64,000 nucleotides of DNA from Nostoc mirabile CHAB5784 (GTDB lineage Bacteria > Cyanobacteriota > Cyanobacteriia > Cyanobacteriales > Nostocaceae). The notes under the pieces were generated by a model, which was not told the origin of the DNA, did not search any database, and saw only the letters and a program-made list of their open reading frames with translations. The translations under genes and the position numbers were made by a program. The stretch spans positions 1 through 64,000 of the forward strand of contig NZ_JAIVFS010000023.1 in assembly GCF_020829645.1 (NCBI RefSeq), given 5' to 3'. Below are positions 53,230 to 61,922 of the stretch, in pieces (within the stretch, counting starts at the first letter, position 1; every line of letters begins with the position of its first letter).

Positions 53230-54413
53230 CTTCCAACTTCAACCGGAACAGCCTTAGACACGGAAGATTTCCTTCCAGCCCTTGGTCTTACATCCCGTCC
53301 ATTGGCAGTAGCGCTAGTTCCTAACGCTAATACTCGTAAGCCTTCATCTCGAATATTGATAGCGGCATTTACGTCTCTGTCATGTTTTGTATTGCAACTC
53401 GAACAAGTCCAGCTACGCACATCGAGAGACAGGCTACCAACCTGGTTGAGGCAAACGTGACAAGTCTTACTCGATGGAAAAAACCGTCCAATTTCTAGGT
53501 AGGTTTTGCCGTCTCTTTCAGCCTTGTATTTCAGTTGTCTGGTGAATTCTGACCAACCACAATCGCTGATTGCTTTGGCAAGAGTGTGATTCTTCACCAT
53601 ATTTTTGACTGCCAGATTCTCAACAATGATGACTTGGTTTTCGTTCACCAGTTTGCGAGAAAGCTTGTGCTGGAAGTCTTTACGAGAATTTGCAATCTTT
53701 TCATGCACCCGCGCCACAATGCGACGCGCTTTCTTTGTGCGATTTGATCCTTTCTGCTTACGGGACAGTTTTTGTTGCTTATGCTTCAGATTCTTGGTTC
53801 GTTTCTTCAACGGCTTAAGATTGTCGAACTTAGAGCCGTCTGAAGTGATCGCAAAGTGCGTTAGACCTACATCAATTCCCACCGCTTTACCATCTGAGCT
53901 AATTTCAAGTGAAGGCAGTTCATCATCGAACAACAGAGAAGCATAATACTTGCCTGCGTGATTCATGCTGACGGTAACGGTTTTGATTCTCCCTTCAAAC
54001 GTGCGATGAATCTTGGCAGAAACAACGCCTAATTTGCCGGGGAACTTCAGATGGTTCTCATCAACAATTTGAACTTTTTGCGGATACTGAATTGACTGCT
54101 TATCATGCTTCGATTTGAAGGTCGGGAAAGATGCCCGATTTTCAAAGAAGTTGATAAACGCTCTCGATAAATTCAACGAAACACTTTGCAGCACTTGACT
54201 ATAAGTTTCGCCTAGCCATTCGTATTCTTTCTTGAGTGCGGGTAATCGGCTATTCATCCCAATCTGGGATAACCCTTTACCCGTTTCTTTGTAAAGCTCG
54301 TTCGTTGCGTTTAGAGAATTGTTCCAATACCATCTTGCACAACCAAACGCTTGTGACAGCACTTGTTTCTGTTTGATAGATGGATAAATTCTGATCTTGA
54401 CAACGTTTTTAAT
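53211..54413 (-). CDS. tnpB: TnpB (IS200/IS605-type RNA-guided nuclease), orphan
   Basis: The frame from the GTG at 54362 encodes 383 residues. Upstream codons to 54413 (IKNVVKIRIYPSIKQKQ) are the true family N-terminus, but there the start appears as ATT, so the ATG may be mutated. RuvC residues are all visible: Asp164 in VGIDVGLTHFAI, Glu248 in VIIVENLAVKNM and Asp330 in HDRDVNAAINI. The zinc ribbon CHVC...CSSC (301-323) is intact. No TnpA transposase lies nearby, so the copy cannot move by itself. TnpB proteins cut DNA guided by RNA from their own 3' end. Confidence 0.88.
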   Translation of the reverse strand: MKNVVKIRIYPSIKQKQVLSQAFGCARWYWNNSLNATNELYKETGKGLSQIGMNSRLPALKKEYEWLGETYSQVLQSVSLNLSRAFINFFENRASFPTFKSKHDKQSIQYPQKVQIVDENHLKFPGKLGVVSAKIHRTFEGRIKTVTVSMNHAGKYYASLLFDDELPSLEISSDGKAVGIDVGLTHFAITSDGSKFDNLKPLKKRTKNLKHKQQKLSRKQKGSNRTKKARRIVARVHEKIANSRKDFQHKLSRKLVNENQVIIVENLAVKNMVKNHTLAKAISDCGWSEFTRQLKYKAERDGKTYLEIGRFFPSSKTCHVCLNQVGSLSLDVRSWTCSSCNTKHDRDVNAAINIRDEGLRVLALGTSATANGRDVRPRAGRKSSVSKAVPVEVGSLHHTA

Positions 54414-54620
54414 GTCTCTATTTTAGCACGAATTCTATTTGTTGTAATTCCTTGTTGATATCTAGGAGATTGGATATTTCTTGCCTGTCCTGTTTGTTCT
54501 CCAGCTTCGGTGAAGACCACAAACAGAACGGCAAGAAATATCCCTGGCTTTCATCCCGCCGAATCGATGAGTACATCTATAGCGGGGGACTTCCCGCCGA
54601 ATCAGTTAAAATCTTGTGTA

Positions 54621-54893
54621 TCCACCTCAGAACTCCGTTCATCCACCTCAGATACTCATTCATCCACCTCAGAACTCCGTTCATCCACCTCAGATACTCA
54701 TTCATCCACCTCAGAACTCCGTTCATCCACCTCAGATACTCATTCATCCACCTCAGAACTCCGTTCATCCACCTCAGAACTCCGTTCATCCACCTCAGAT
54801 ACTCATTCATCCACCTCAGATACTCATTCATCCACCTCAGATACTCATTCATCCACCTCAGATACTCATTCATCCACCTCAGAACTCCTCATT
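54621..54893. repeat. 21-bp tandem repeat array, 13 units of two types
   Basis: Thirteen units begin with TCCACCTCAG. Type A continues AACTCCGTTCA and type B ATACTCATTCA, in the order A B A B A B A A B B B B A (the last A diverges at its end). The phase of 21 bp is exact. Apparent proteins on both strands (repeats of STSELRS or MNEYLRW) are by-products of the period. The 54414-54620 stretch before it has no recognised gene. Confidence 0.95.
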
Positions 54894-55062
54894 CTTAATT
54901 CCTAACTCAGCACTCAGCAATTTTGAGTTGGTCGAGTACTAGTGAACCCTAAAAGCATTTGCATAAATTTTTAACCTTGCAGTGAAAAGTACCTTAATAC
55001 CAATTCTCCAAAATGAGGTAACAGATGTAGATCAGGAAAGTCCTGCGGCATCTAAGTTTATT

Positions 55063-55094
55063 AATTGCGAATTGCGAATTGCGAATTGCGAATT
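55063..55094. repeat. Heptameric tandem repeat (AATTGCG)
   Basis: Four and a half copies of AATTGCG lie about 85 bp before the start of the SLH protein gene, in its likely promoter region. Confidence 0.85.
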
Positions 55095-55177
55095 GGTATA
55101 AGTTACTTAATGCATCAAACGCTACCCACTTTTATGGTTAGCGCTAAGATAGCTATGTATTTTTTGGAAGTATAAAT

Positions 55178-56824
55178 ATGGCTCAGACTTTTTATGTAAA
55201 TCCAGTATCAGGCAAAGATACCAACCCTGGTAGCCAACAAGCCCCATTCAAAACTATTACGCAAGCCCTTAAGGTATCTACAGATAACACCAAGATTCAA
55301 CTAGCAGAAGGTAATTACAATGCTGCTAGCGGTGAAGTCTTTCCGCTAACGGTTCCATCTGGCGTGACTGTGGTTGGTAATGAAACCAATAAAGGCAATG
55401 GTATTTTGATTGAAGGGAGTGGTAGCTATTTGAGCCGTACTTTTGCTGGTCAGAATGTCACATTTGTGCTACTGGATAAAGCCGAAGTGCGGGGAGTGAC
55501 TGTAACAAATTTGGCTAGCCGTGGTAGTGGTGTCTGGATTGAATCAACTGCTCCTACTGTTGCTAATAGCACCTTCACTAAGTGTAAGAGGGAGGGAGTT
55601 TTTGCTACAGGTGAGGCTAATCCAGTTATTCTAGGTAATGTGTTCAGTGAAAATGCAGCCAATGGAATTGCGATCGCTAAAAATTCTAAAGGTCAAATTC
55701 TAGATAATACCTGCTTAAAAACAGGTTTTGGCATTGCCATTAGTGATACTGCATCACCCACCCTTCGAGATAACAGAACTTACGAAAACCGTTCTGGAAT
55801 TGTCATCTCTGGCAGCGCTCGTCCTGTATTGCGTAACAATGTCTGCGAAAATAACACTGACGATGGGATCACAGTAATCGGAACTGCCCTACCAGATATC
55901 GGCAGTGCCAATAACTTAGGAGGCAATACTTTACGCAATAACGGTAAATTTAATTTGCAAAATGCCAGTTCCAACAAGCTGGTTTCTGTGGGGAATAAAA
56001 TAGATACGTCTAAAGTCACAGGAAACGTAGAGTTTGCAGATAGTTCGGTTCCAACACCCACGCCTACTCCCACCCCAACACCGACACCTACTCCCACCCC
56101 AACACCGACACCTACTCCCACTCCAACACCCACGCCTACTCCCACCCCAACACCGACACCTACTCCCACTCCAATACCGATACCCACTCCCACCCCAACA
56201 CCGACACCTACTCCCACTCCCATTCCCACTCCAACACCCACGCCCACTATAGAATTAACCGATATTACGAATCATTGGGCAGGTGGCTTTATTCGGGAAT
56301 TAGTCAAATTGGGGATAGTTAATGGTTTTCCCGATCGCACATTTAAACCGGATGCTACGATGACACGGGCGCAATACGCCGCATTACTGGTAAAAGCTTT
56401 CAATCCACCGCCAAACCGCCCTGCGAGCAAATTCAAAGATGTAGCAGCAGACTTCTGGGCATCCAAGGTAATTCAGCAGGCATATCAAGGTTCATTTCTC
56501 TCTGGTTTTCCTGACAATACCTTCGCCCCCAACAAAAATATCCAGCGTGTGCAAGTGATTGTCTCCCTGGTGAATGGATTGGGGTTATCTGCTGATGGTA
56601 CAGCATCTATCAAAGCTTTTGATGACCAAGCAAAGATTCCTGAATATGCCAAGGATGAGGTAGTAAAAGCTATAGACAAGGGGATTATCGTCAATCACCC
56701 AAACCTCAAACAACTCAATCCTACCCGCGATGCTACACGCGCTGAGGTAGCGGTGATGGTCTATCAAGCTTTGGTAGACGCTGGTCGTGTAGCTGCGATT
56801 GACTCGCCTTATATTGTTGCTTAA
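55178..56824 (+). CDS. DUF1565 beta-helix protein with Thr-Pro linker and SLH domains
   Basis: The 548-residue protein begins FYVNPVSGKDTNPGSQQAPF, the DUF1565 motif. A right-handed beta-helix rich in Asn and Gly follows (to about 285, with SGVWIESTAPTVANSTF). A Thr-Pro linker of about 65 residues (PTPTPTP, interrupted by PIPIPTP) comes next. S-layer homology repeats start at DITNHWAGGFIRELVKLGIV and FKDVAADFWASKVIQQAYQG, with a third, more degenerate one at the end. No signal peptide is evident at the predicted start, odd for a surface protein. The domains suggest attachment to the cell envelope. The linker DNA is itself repetitive and prone to length change. Confidence 0.88.
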   Translation: MAQTFYVNPVSGKDTNPGSQQAPFKTITQALKVSTDNTKIQLAEGNYNAASGEVFPLTVPSGVTVVGNETNKGNGILIEGSGSYLSRTFAGQNVTFVLLDKAEVRGVTVTNLASRGSGVWIESTAPTVANSTFTKCKREGVFATGEANPVILGNVFSENAANGIAIAKNSKGQILDNTCLKTGFGIAISDTASPTLRDNRTYENRSGIVISGSARPVLRNNVCENNTDDGITVIGTALPDIGSANNLGGNTLRNNGKFNLQNASSNKLVSVGNKIDTSKVTGNVEFADSSVPTPTPTPTPTPTPTPTPTPTPTPTPTPTPTPTPTPTPTPTPIPIPTPTPTPTPTPTPIPTPTPTPTIELTDITNHWAGGFIRELVKLGIVNGFPDRTFKPDATMTRAQYAALLVKAFNPPPNRPASKFKDVAADFWASKVIQQAYQGSFLSGFPDNTFAPNKNIQRVQVIVSLVNGLGLSADGTASIKAFDDQAKIPEYAKDEVVKAIDKGIIVNHPNLKQLNPTRDATRAEVAVMVYQALVDAGRVAAIDSPYIVA

Positions 56825-56881
56825 TTGGTAAACTAATTTGTTTTGCAAAATTGGATGATTTTTGTAGGGGCAATTAATGAA

Positions 56882-57056
56882 TATTGGTGTCAACTTAACG
56901 TGAAAACCCAGCCTTATAAGAAGAGTGAAAGTTTTTCGATCCCCCTAACCCCCCTTAAAAAGGGGGGAACTAGAATCTTTTGCCCCCAATTTATCGGGGG
57001 TTGGGGAATCTAAAACGAGGGGAAATTGCGTGTTTGAGTTTAAGTTGACACCAATG
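56882..57056. mobile_element. MITE, family D copy 6 (175 bp)
   Basis: The left end is TATTGGTGTCAACTTAA and the right end TTAAGTTGACACCAATG. The perfect 9-bp duplication ATTAATGAA lies at 56873-56881 and 57057-57065. The interior carries the CCCCCCTTAAAAAGGGGGG hairpin. The target was a GTAGGGGCAATTAATG palindrome. Confidence 0.9.
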
Positions 57057-57141
57057 ATTAATGAATTGTCCCTACAAAAAGGGTTCTAAATTATAGGCAG
57101 AGCAAATTCATACTTAATTTCAAAAAGGTGGTTTTTAGTTT

Positions 57142-57945
57142 CTACTCGAACGGAGGCAAATTATTCGGGTCAATACCCTGAGATTGCAAATAAGCAATCA
57201 GTCGTTCTTTTTGCTGGCGTTCTTGTTCGGCGCGTTGGCGTTCTTGTTCGGCGCGTTGACGTTCTTGTTCGGCGCGTTGGCGTTCTTGCTCAATCTGTTC
57301 CACAGCCCACGGTAATAAATTACCAGCTTGATCCCACCAGCGCAACCAATAGCCAGTGCGAGCTTCTTTTGTTCCTTGCCAAGTTCCCAAAAATAAGCCC
57401 ATTACCTCAATCCAATGACGACCATTTTCGTCAGGTTGCTTTAACTCATAGCGTTTATTTTCAAGTTGATAATATTCTAATAAACCGCCATCTGGTTCAA
57501 AAATTATGTAGATGGGAATCTGCAAAATTTGCTCGTAGAAAAACCATTTTCCAGGTGGATAAGCTCGCTTTACCGAATATTCTCCACCTTCAGTATCCGA
57601 TAGAAATTCGATGGCGATCGCTGGAATATCTCCTTCTAAATTGGGTGTATAACTTTTGCGATTACCCATAACTTGATTCACCGATGGCACATAAACCCAG
57701 TCAGGTGCTTTAGCAATAAATTGCCCGTTAACTGTCGCACAAAGACCAAAGTTTGAAGCTATCAACATCTGGGTTTGGATGAATCCACTGATTTCTAAGC
57801 TTTCACGCAAAGCACCAGCCAAAAGTGGCTGACCTGTATTCTCCACTGGTTCATCCTCTAGTTTAAAATCCTTGGGCAAGGCTTCCCAAGAGATTACCAG
57901 TTCAGTTTGGGATTTGGCTTCACTGAGTTGGGTTACCATAAACAC
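57142..57945 (-). CDS. Uma2 family protein (DUF820, PD-(D/E)XK nuclease-like)
   Basis: The 267-residue protein has the cyanobacterial Uma2 layout: a central FIAKAPDWVYVPSVNQ with the Asp of the nuclease-like core, DIPAIAIEFLSDTEGGEYSV carrying the Glu, then KWFFYEQILQIPIYIIFEP. The C-terminal region holds four near-exact EQERQRA heptads, a short coiled coil, ending IAYLQSQGIDPNNLPPFE. Uma2 genes are very numerous in filamentous cyanobacteria and remain functionally unexplained. The heptad DNA repeats are 21 bp long. Confidence 0.88.
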   Translation of the reverse strand: MFMVTQLSEAKSQTELVISWEALPKDFKLEDEPVENTGQPLLAGALRESLEISGFIQTQMLIASNFGLCATVNGQFIAKAPDWVYVPSVNQVMGNRKSYTPNLEGDIPAIAIEFLSDTEGGEYSVKRAYPPGKWFFYEQILQIPIYIIFEPDGGLLEYYQLENKRYELKQPDENGRHWIEVMGLFLGTWQGTKEARTGYWLRWWDQAGNLLPWAVEQIEQERQRAEQERQRAEQERQRAEQERQQKERLIAYLQSQGIDPNNLPPFE

Positions 57946-57975
57946 AGTATGAATTTATTTTTGATCTTATCGCTT

Positions 57976-58221
57976 CTAGGACGGTATGAAGGCGATGTCA
58001 GTCTGTCGATGATAAAGTGACAAAATATGCATCCTAATATTCAATTTCTGGAAAAGCTCTGACTTGCCGACAATGGCGAAGTCGTAGATTGGGTTGACGT
58101 AAGGAAACCCAACATCCATTGCTTTGTACTCAATGATTGCGCCCTTACTCAAGTCGCCTGTGATTTGATTGTCGATCCCCTCAAGCAGCAACTCCCCGTT
58201 TTTCCTATTCCTTGGTGGCAA
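57976..58221 (-). CDS. Uncharacterised short ORF, possibly a gene remnant
   Basis: The 81-codon frame reads NGELLLEGIDNQITGDLSKG, then IIEYKAMDVGFPYVNPIYDF and ILSLYHRQTDIAFIPS. It has a protein-like composition but no recognised family. It overlaps the end of the upstream glycosyltransferase gene by 17 bp in another frame. The part shared with that gene is unlikely to be its true start. It could be a fragment of a lost gene. Confidence 0.3.
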   Translation of the reverse strand: MPPRNRKNGELLLEGIDNQITGDLSKGAIIEYKAMDVGFPYVNPIYDFAIVGKSELFQKLNIRMHILSLYHRQTDIAFIPS

Positions 58222-60655
58222 ACCATTGTAGTGGCAAAAATTTCATAACATTTGTTACACTTTTTAAAGTTTTTAATTCGGGTATATTTGGTTTTAATTG
58301 TTCTGCGATCGCTAATTTTTGTTCAGCTTGTGCAGGTTGAAAATTATACAAATAAACAACAGCTAAATAAAGCCACGCGTAAGGATTTTGAGCATCATAT
58401 TTAGTTAATTCTATTAAATTTTGGATTAATTCTGGGGCTTGGCGCTGTAAAAGTTGTGATAAGACTAGAGTGTAACGCAAATTTAAGTTATTTGGCTCTG
58501 TTTGCAGATGATAATTAGCCGCAAATTCAATTTGTTTTAAATAATCTTGAGTAGGATCATATTGATTGAAATTATCTATCTGCACAAATATATTATTTAA
58601 TTTACCCTGTTGTAACTCTTCGGCTAGTTGTGAAGTTCGGGTAACTAAATCTAAAGCTGGCGATTTTCCTACGGTTCCTACATTTGTCACATCTACAGTA
58701 ATATCTGGAATATTTAAAGATGTGATTTTGTTGTTTCTTCTATCTAAATATACTGCTGATAGTTGATATTTACCTAGTGGTAGTGTTTTAGGAATAAATG
58801 TAGCTAAGGCTTCTTTTACTCGGAAACTTCCTTCAGGATGACATTTGATGCCACAGTATAAATCACCCAAGCCTATTGCATGATCGTGATACCAATATGA
58901 TTGGCTATTTTGCCATTTTAATAGCAATATTCCATTTTGTAAATCATCCCATGAACCTGTTATTTCATAATTTACAGGGTTGTTTTTATCTAAAACTAAT
59001 TGCTGAGAAATTGCAACTTTTTCTAGACTAATTACAGACTTACTATTACTTATTTTTTCAACAACTACATGAGGATTTTTGCAGTGATATAATCGCATTT
59101 TATCTCCATGAGGTAATATCCAATTGCCCTGTAATTTCAAATCGGTAGAAGATTCGACTAAAGATTTTAATTTCCGTTTAGTCTCTCCACTTTCTCCCGG
59201 TTCTTCCCGTTCATTATCTCTAGTGATATACCAACAAAAATATTGTAAATCTTCCTCTACCTGAGATAATTTGGTTGTTAATTTTCTGCCGTATACGCGA
59301 AAATCTGCTAATGTCCCAAAATAATCTAAAGTAAACTCATTTATCTGAGGTATAGCAACGGGAATTACCCCTAAATTTGACCTTAAATATAAATTTGTTT
59401 CGTTGATTTTGTTTATCAGTTTTTCCAGAGGATATTTCTTAGCATCATCATTAGGTAAATGTTTACCACCCCATGCTTGAATTAGGGGTAATGGAAACAA
59501 ATTATTCAGTAAAACTATGCTACTTAATACTAAAGTGGCTAATCTCAGCCTATCAAAATATATATTTTCAATTAAGTTGAATAAATCCGCCAATATTAAA
59601 CTAATTATAGGAAAGCATGGCAGAATAAATCTAATGTCTTTATTTGTGCCCAAAGAACAAATTATATAGCTACTTACTAAGGTGACTAATAACCAAATTC
59701 GAGCCGATTTATGAAGATTTACTGAAATTAAATTAGTAGAAAATCGATATTTAATCAGATAAACTAATAAAATGCCAATACTCACAGATAATATTGGTAA
59801 ACCAACGCTTTCTGGAATCATCTGTGGATAGTATAACCATCCAGCAATAGTTGTGGGAGAAGGATCACCCTCACCTTTTCCGACTTGGTTAGCGTTTAAT
59901 GCCGATGTAATAATCGTTAACCAATTTAAGCCATACCAAAAACTACAAATTAACCAAGCTATTACCAAAGATGAGCAAGTTTGAATTAGCTTGATAAATT
60001 TACCTTTTCTAATAAAAATAATTAATGTCCAAATACTAGGAACTAAAATAAAAATAAATCCTGTAGGTTTAGTCAAGAAGATTAAACCTATTCCTACGCC
60101 CAAGATGATAGTTAAGCCCCATGAGAAAAACCCAATATAACTATCTTTCCAAATCGTCAGGATTGTGAAAGTTACTGTAACAATTGCTGTCAACCCATAA
60201 TCTAATAAATAATCTGTCCGCATAATTCCCAAAATAGGAAATAACAGACAAAATATGCTGGCAGTTATGCTGATTTTTCGGTTTTTAAATAAAAAATTAC
60301 CTAAATGATATACTGAAAGTATAATCATCGCAGTATACAATAAGTTGACCAAACTTGCTTGGTCATAACCACGTCCAAACAATATGAAAAATGGTACGGT
60401 GCAAATATATAGAAAAGGAGCGCGATAAGTTGGAGTTAATTGCCACAGAGATAACCACCAATTTCCTGAGAAGATATTGAAGTTTTGAAAAATTCTATAA
60501 TGATGTAATGCTGTCGTTAAATGTGCGCTTTGATCATAGCCTGGAATCGATTCATCTAAGAAAAACCAAGCTCTATCTATAGCTAATGCTATCAGCCAAA
60601 TTATGAAGAGGATGATATAGTCTTTTCGATGCTTATAATGGTCAAAATAATTCAT
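58205..60655 (-). CDS. Membrane glycosyltransferase (ArnT/PMT-like, GT39/GT83)
   Basis: The 816-residue protein begins with a short cytoplasmic segment. Its first lumenal loop carries the acidic motif FFLDESIPGYDQSAH, typical of dolichyl- or undecaprenyl-phosphate-sugar glycosyltransferases. About eleven hydrophobic segments lie within residues 14-400 (for example YIGFFSWGLTIILGVGIGLI and IRFILPCFPIISLILADLFN). The soluble C-terminal half contains a beta-rich domain and a TPR-like end (YDAQNPYAWLYLAVVYLYNF, PAQAEQKLAIAEQLKPN). It probably transfers a sugar from a lipid carrier on the outer face of the membrane. The acceptor is unknown. Confidence 0.8.
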   Translation of the reverse strand: MNYFDHYKHRKDYIILFIIWLIALAIDRAWFFLDESIPGYDQSAHLTTALHHYRIFQNFNIFSGNWWLSLWQLTPTYRAPFLYICTVPFFILFGRGYDQASLVNLLYTAMIILSVYHLGNFLFKNRKISITASIFCLLFPILGIMRTDYLLDYGLTAIVTVTFTILTIWKDSYIGFFSWGLTIILGVGIGLIFLTKPTGFIFILVPSIWTLIIFIRKGKFIKLIQTCSSLVIAWLICSFWYGLNWLTIITSALNANQVGKGEGDPSPTTIAGWLYYPQMIPESVGLPILSVSIGILLVYLIKYRFSTNLISVNLHKSARIWLLVTLVSSYIICSLGTNKDIRFILPCFPIISLILADLFNLIENIYFDRLRLATLVLSSIVLLNNLFPLPLIQAWGGKHLPNDDAKKYPLEKLINKINETNLYLRSNLGVIPVAIPQINEFTLDYFGTLADFRVYGRKLTTKLSQVEEDLQYFCWYITRDNEREEPGESGETKRKLKSLVESSTDLKLQGNWILPHGDKMRLYHCKNPHVVVEKISNSKSVISLEKVAISQQLVLDKNNPVNYEITGSWDDLQNGILLLKWQNSQSYWYHDHAIGLGDLYCGIKCHPEGSFRVKEALATFIPKTLPLGKYQLSAVYLDRRNNKITSLNIPDITVDVTNVGTVGKSPALDLVTRTSQLAEELQQGKLNNIFVQIDNFNQYDPTQDYLKQIEFAANYHLQTEPNNLNLRYTLVLSQLLQRQAPELIQNLIELTKYDAQNPYAWLYLAVVYLYNFQPAQAEQKLAIAEQLKPNIPELKTLKSVTNVMKFLPLQWFATKE

Positions 60656-60795
60656 ATTTATTTGATCAAAAACAAAGTTTAACCAATTATATATCTGTCA
60701 TGTATCGGCGTTTGACTAATACCAAAATAAATACCTATATAAGCGAAGGACGAAATAGCCCTGGTATTGAGGTTTGTGGTTGCGTAAATGGCCGA

Positions 60796-60981
60796 TCATT
60801 TCAGTTCATCCTTTGCCTCACCTGGACCGAATATTAGAATAGACTCTGCATCACGAATACTCGCAATGACCGCATCATAGTAAATATTGAGATGACCTGT
60901 GAAAGTTATCTGGCGGCTATCATCCGCAGGTATCTGAAGTGATTCATAGATACCTTTAAAAGGTGAATCACCAGAACGCCT
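60796..60981 (-). pseudogene. Archaeo-eukaryotic release-factor-like (baeRF) C-terminal remnant
   Basis: The frame reads FKGIYESLQIPADDSRQITF, then TGHLNIYYDAVIASIRDAES and ILIFGPGEAKDELK with a stop. The ending LIFGPGEAK-x-EL is that of bacterial relatives of eukaryotic release factor eRF1. A stop lies just upstream and no start codon remains. The family call is from memory of this motif. Confidence 0.45.
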
Positions 60982-61026
60982 TCAAGATTTAGTAATTTAA
61001 AGATAAAAACCGTTAAATTTTCTTTG

Positions 61027-61701
61027 TCAAGTTTTCGGTAAAAAAAGACGATAGGATTCGCTGTCTAACAGAATTCTGAAACCTAGCCACATCAGCACGA
61101 AGGGGAAAATCTTGCTAGCATAACGGCTGAGTACCAAAGCAATACCAGGTAGACGAGTCAGATTATAAGACATAAACAGCCAGCAAAAAACAATGAAATA
61201 GCAAACTGGTACGATCACAGTGAGATTTTGGATTGAGCTAGTGGCAAACAGGGGGATATAGATCCCAAGATTGTTGCCGCCGTTGGCAATTGTTACCGAG
61301 GAGACTCGATAGGTCTGCGGATCGCGGATTACGTCCCAGAGCGATCGCTTTCTGGAATCAAAGCCTCTAAATCTAGAGTTTCTTTTCAGATTGGCTGACT
61401 TATCTTCGGTTGAGTCATCCTTATTCAGGTTGAACAAATTGTTCAAGCCAATGAGTATTGGCAGAATCCCTAGTAGACCAGTCCAAGTTGACGGAATTGC
61501 TAGACCCAGTAAGAAACCAAGCAAACTGACTATCACTAATGCCGTGAACCCTAGAATCTCACCAATTACAACATGTTGAGGACGAAAAGTCCGATTAACC
61601 TCGCTAAAAAAAGCAGTCAGATAAATATTGTCGTCAAACGTTGTTGCCACAGCCGTAGCTAGCCCGATCTTAATTGTTGCAATGAACCAATCCATCACCA
61701 T
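61027..61701 (-). CDS. CadD-like cadmium resistance transporter
   Basis: The 224-residue membrane protein has about six hydrophobic segments. The family motif is in the first one (GLATAVATTFDDNIYLTAFF, with the paired Asp), followed by IGEILGFTALVIVSLLGFLL and TIANGGNNLGIYIPLFATSS, a conserved Gly-Asn-Asn segment. These features define the CadD/cadmium resistance transporter family within the LysE-type superfamily. Metal specificity cannot be read from sequence. No regulator gene is adjacent, although a 220-bp gap upstream could carry an operator. Confidence 0.85.
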   Translation of the reverse strand: MVMDWFIATIKIGLATAVATTFDDNIYLTAFFSEVNRTFRPQHVVIGEILGFTALVIVSLLGFLLGLAIPSTWTGLLGILPILIGLNNLFNLNKDDSTEDKSANLKRNSRFRGFDSRKRSLWDVIRDPQTYRVSSVTIANGGNNLGIYIPLFATSSIQNLTVIVPVCYFIVFCWLFMSYNLTRLPGIALVLSRYASKIFPFVLMWLGFRILLDSESYRLFLPKT

Positions 61702-61922
61702 TCCTCACTCAACACCTATCTGATGACCCAAACTAGCGATCGCTCAAACTTTGTAGAGAATTCCCACAATATCGATATGATAATGTGAGTATCGCATATT
61801 GGGTGTAACGAGCGAGCAAATCTGGTAGTTTATACATATCAAGCGGTGCTTTGACTTTATCCCCCATCTCCAATTCATCCGGCAATTTCCATCACCTATA
61901 TTTATTTATCAAAGGAGTCATT

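Noticed and set aside
54452..54942. Proteins reading STSELRS, IHLRTPF or MNEYLRW repeats
   Set aside because: Same artefact of a 21-bp period. Four frames are open at once and none has a recognisable start signal.
55780..56247. 155-codon minus-strand ORF of Gly-Val repeats
   Set aside because: Antisense shadow of the Thr-Pro linker in the SLH protein.
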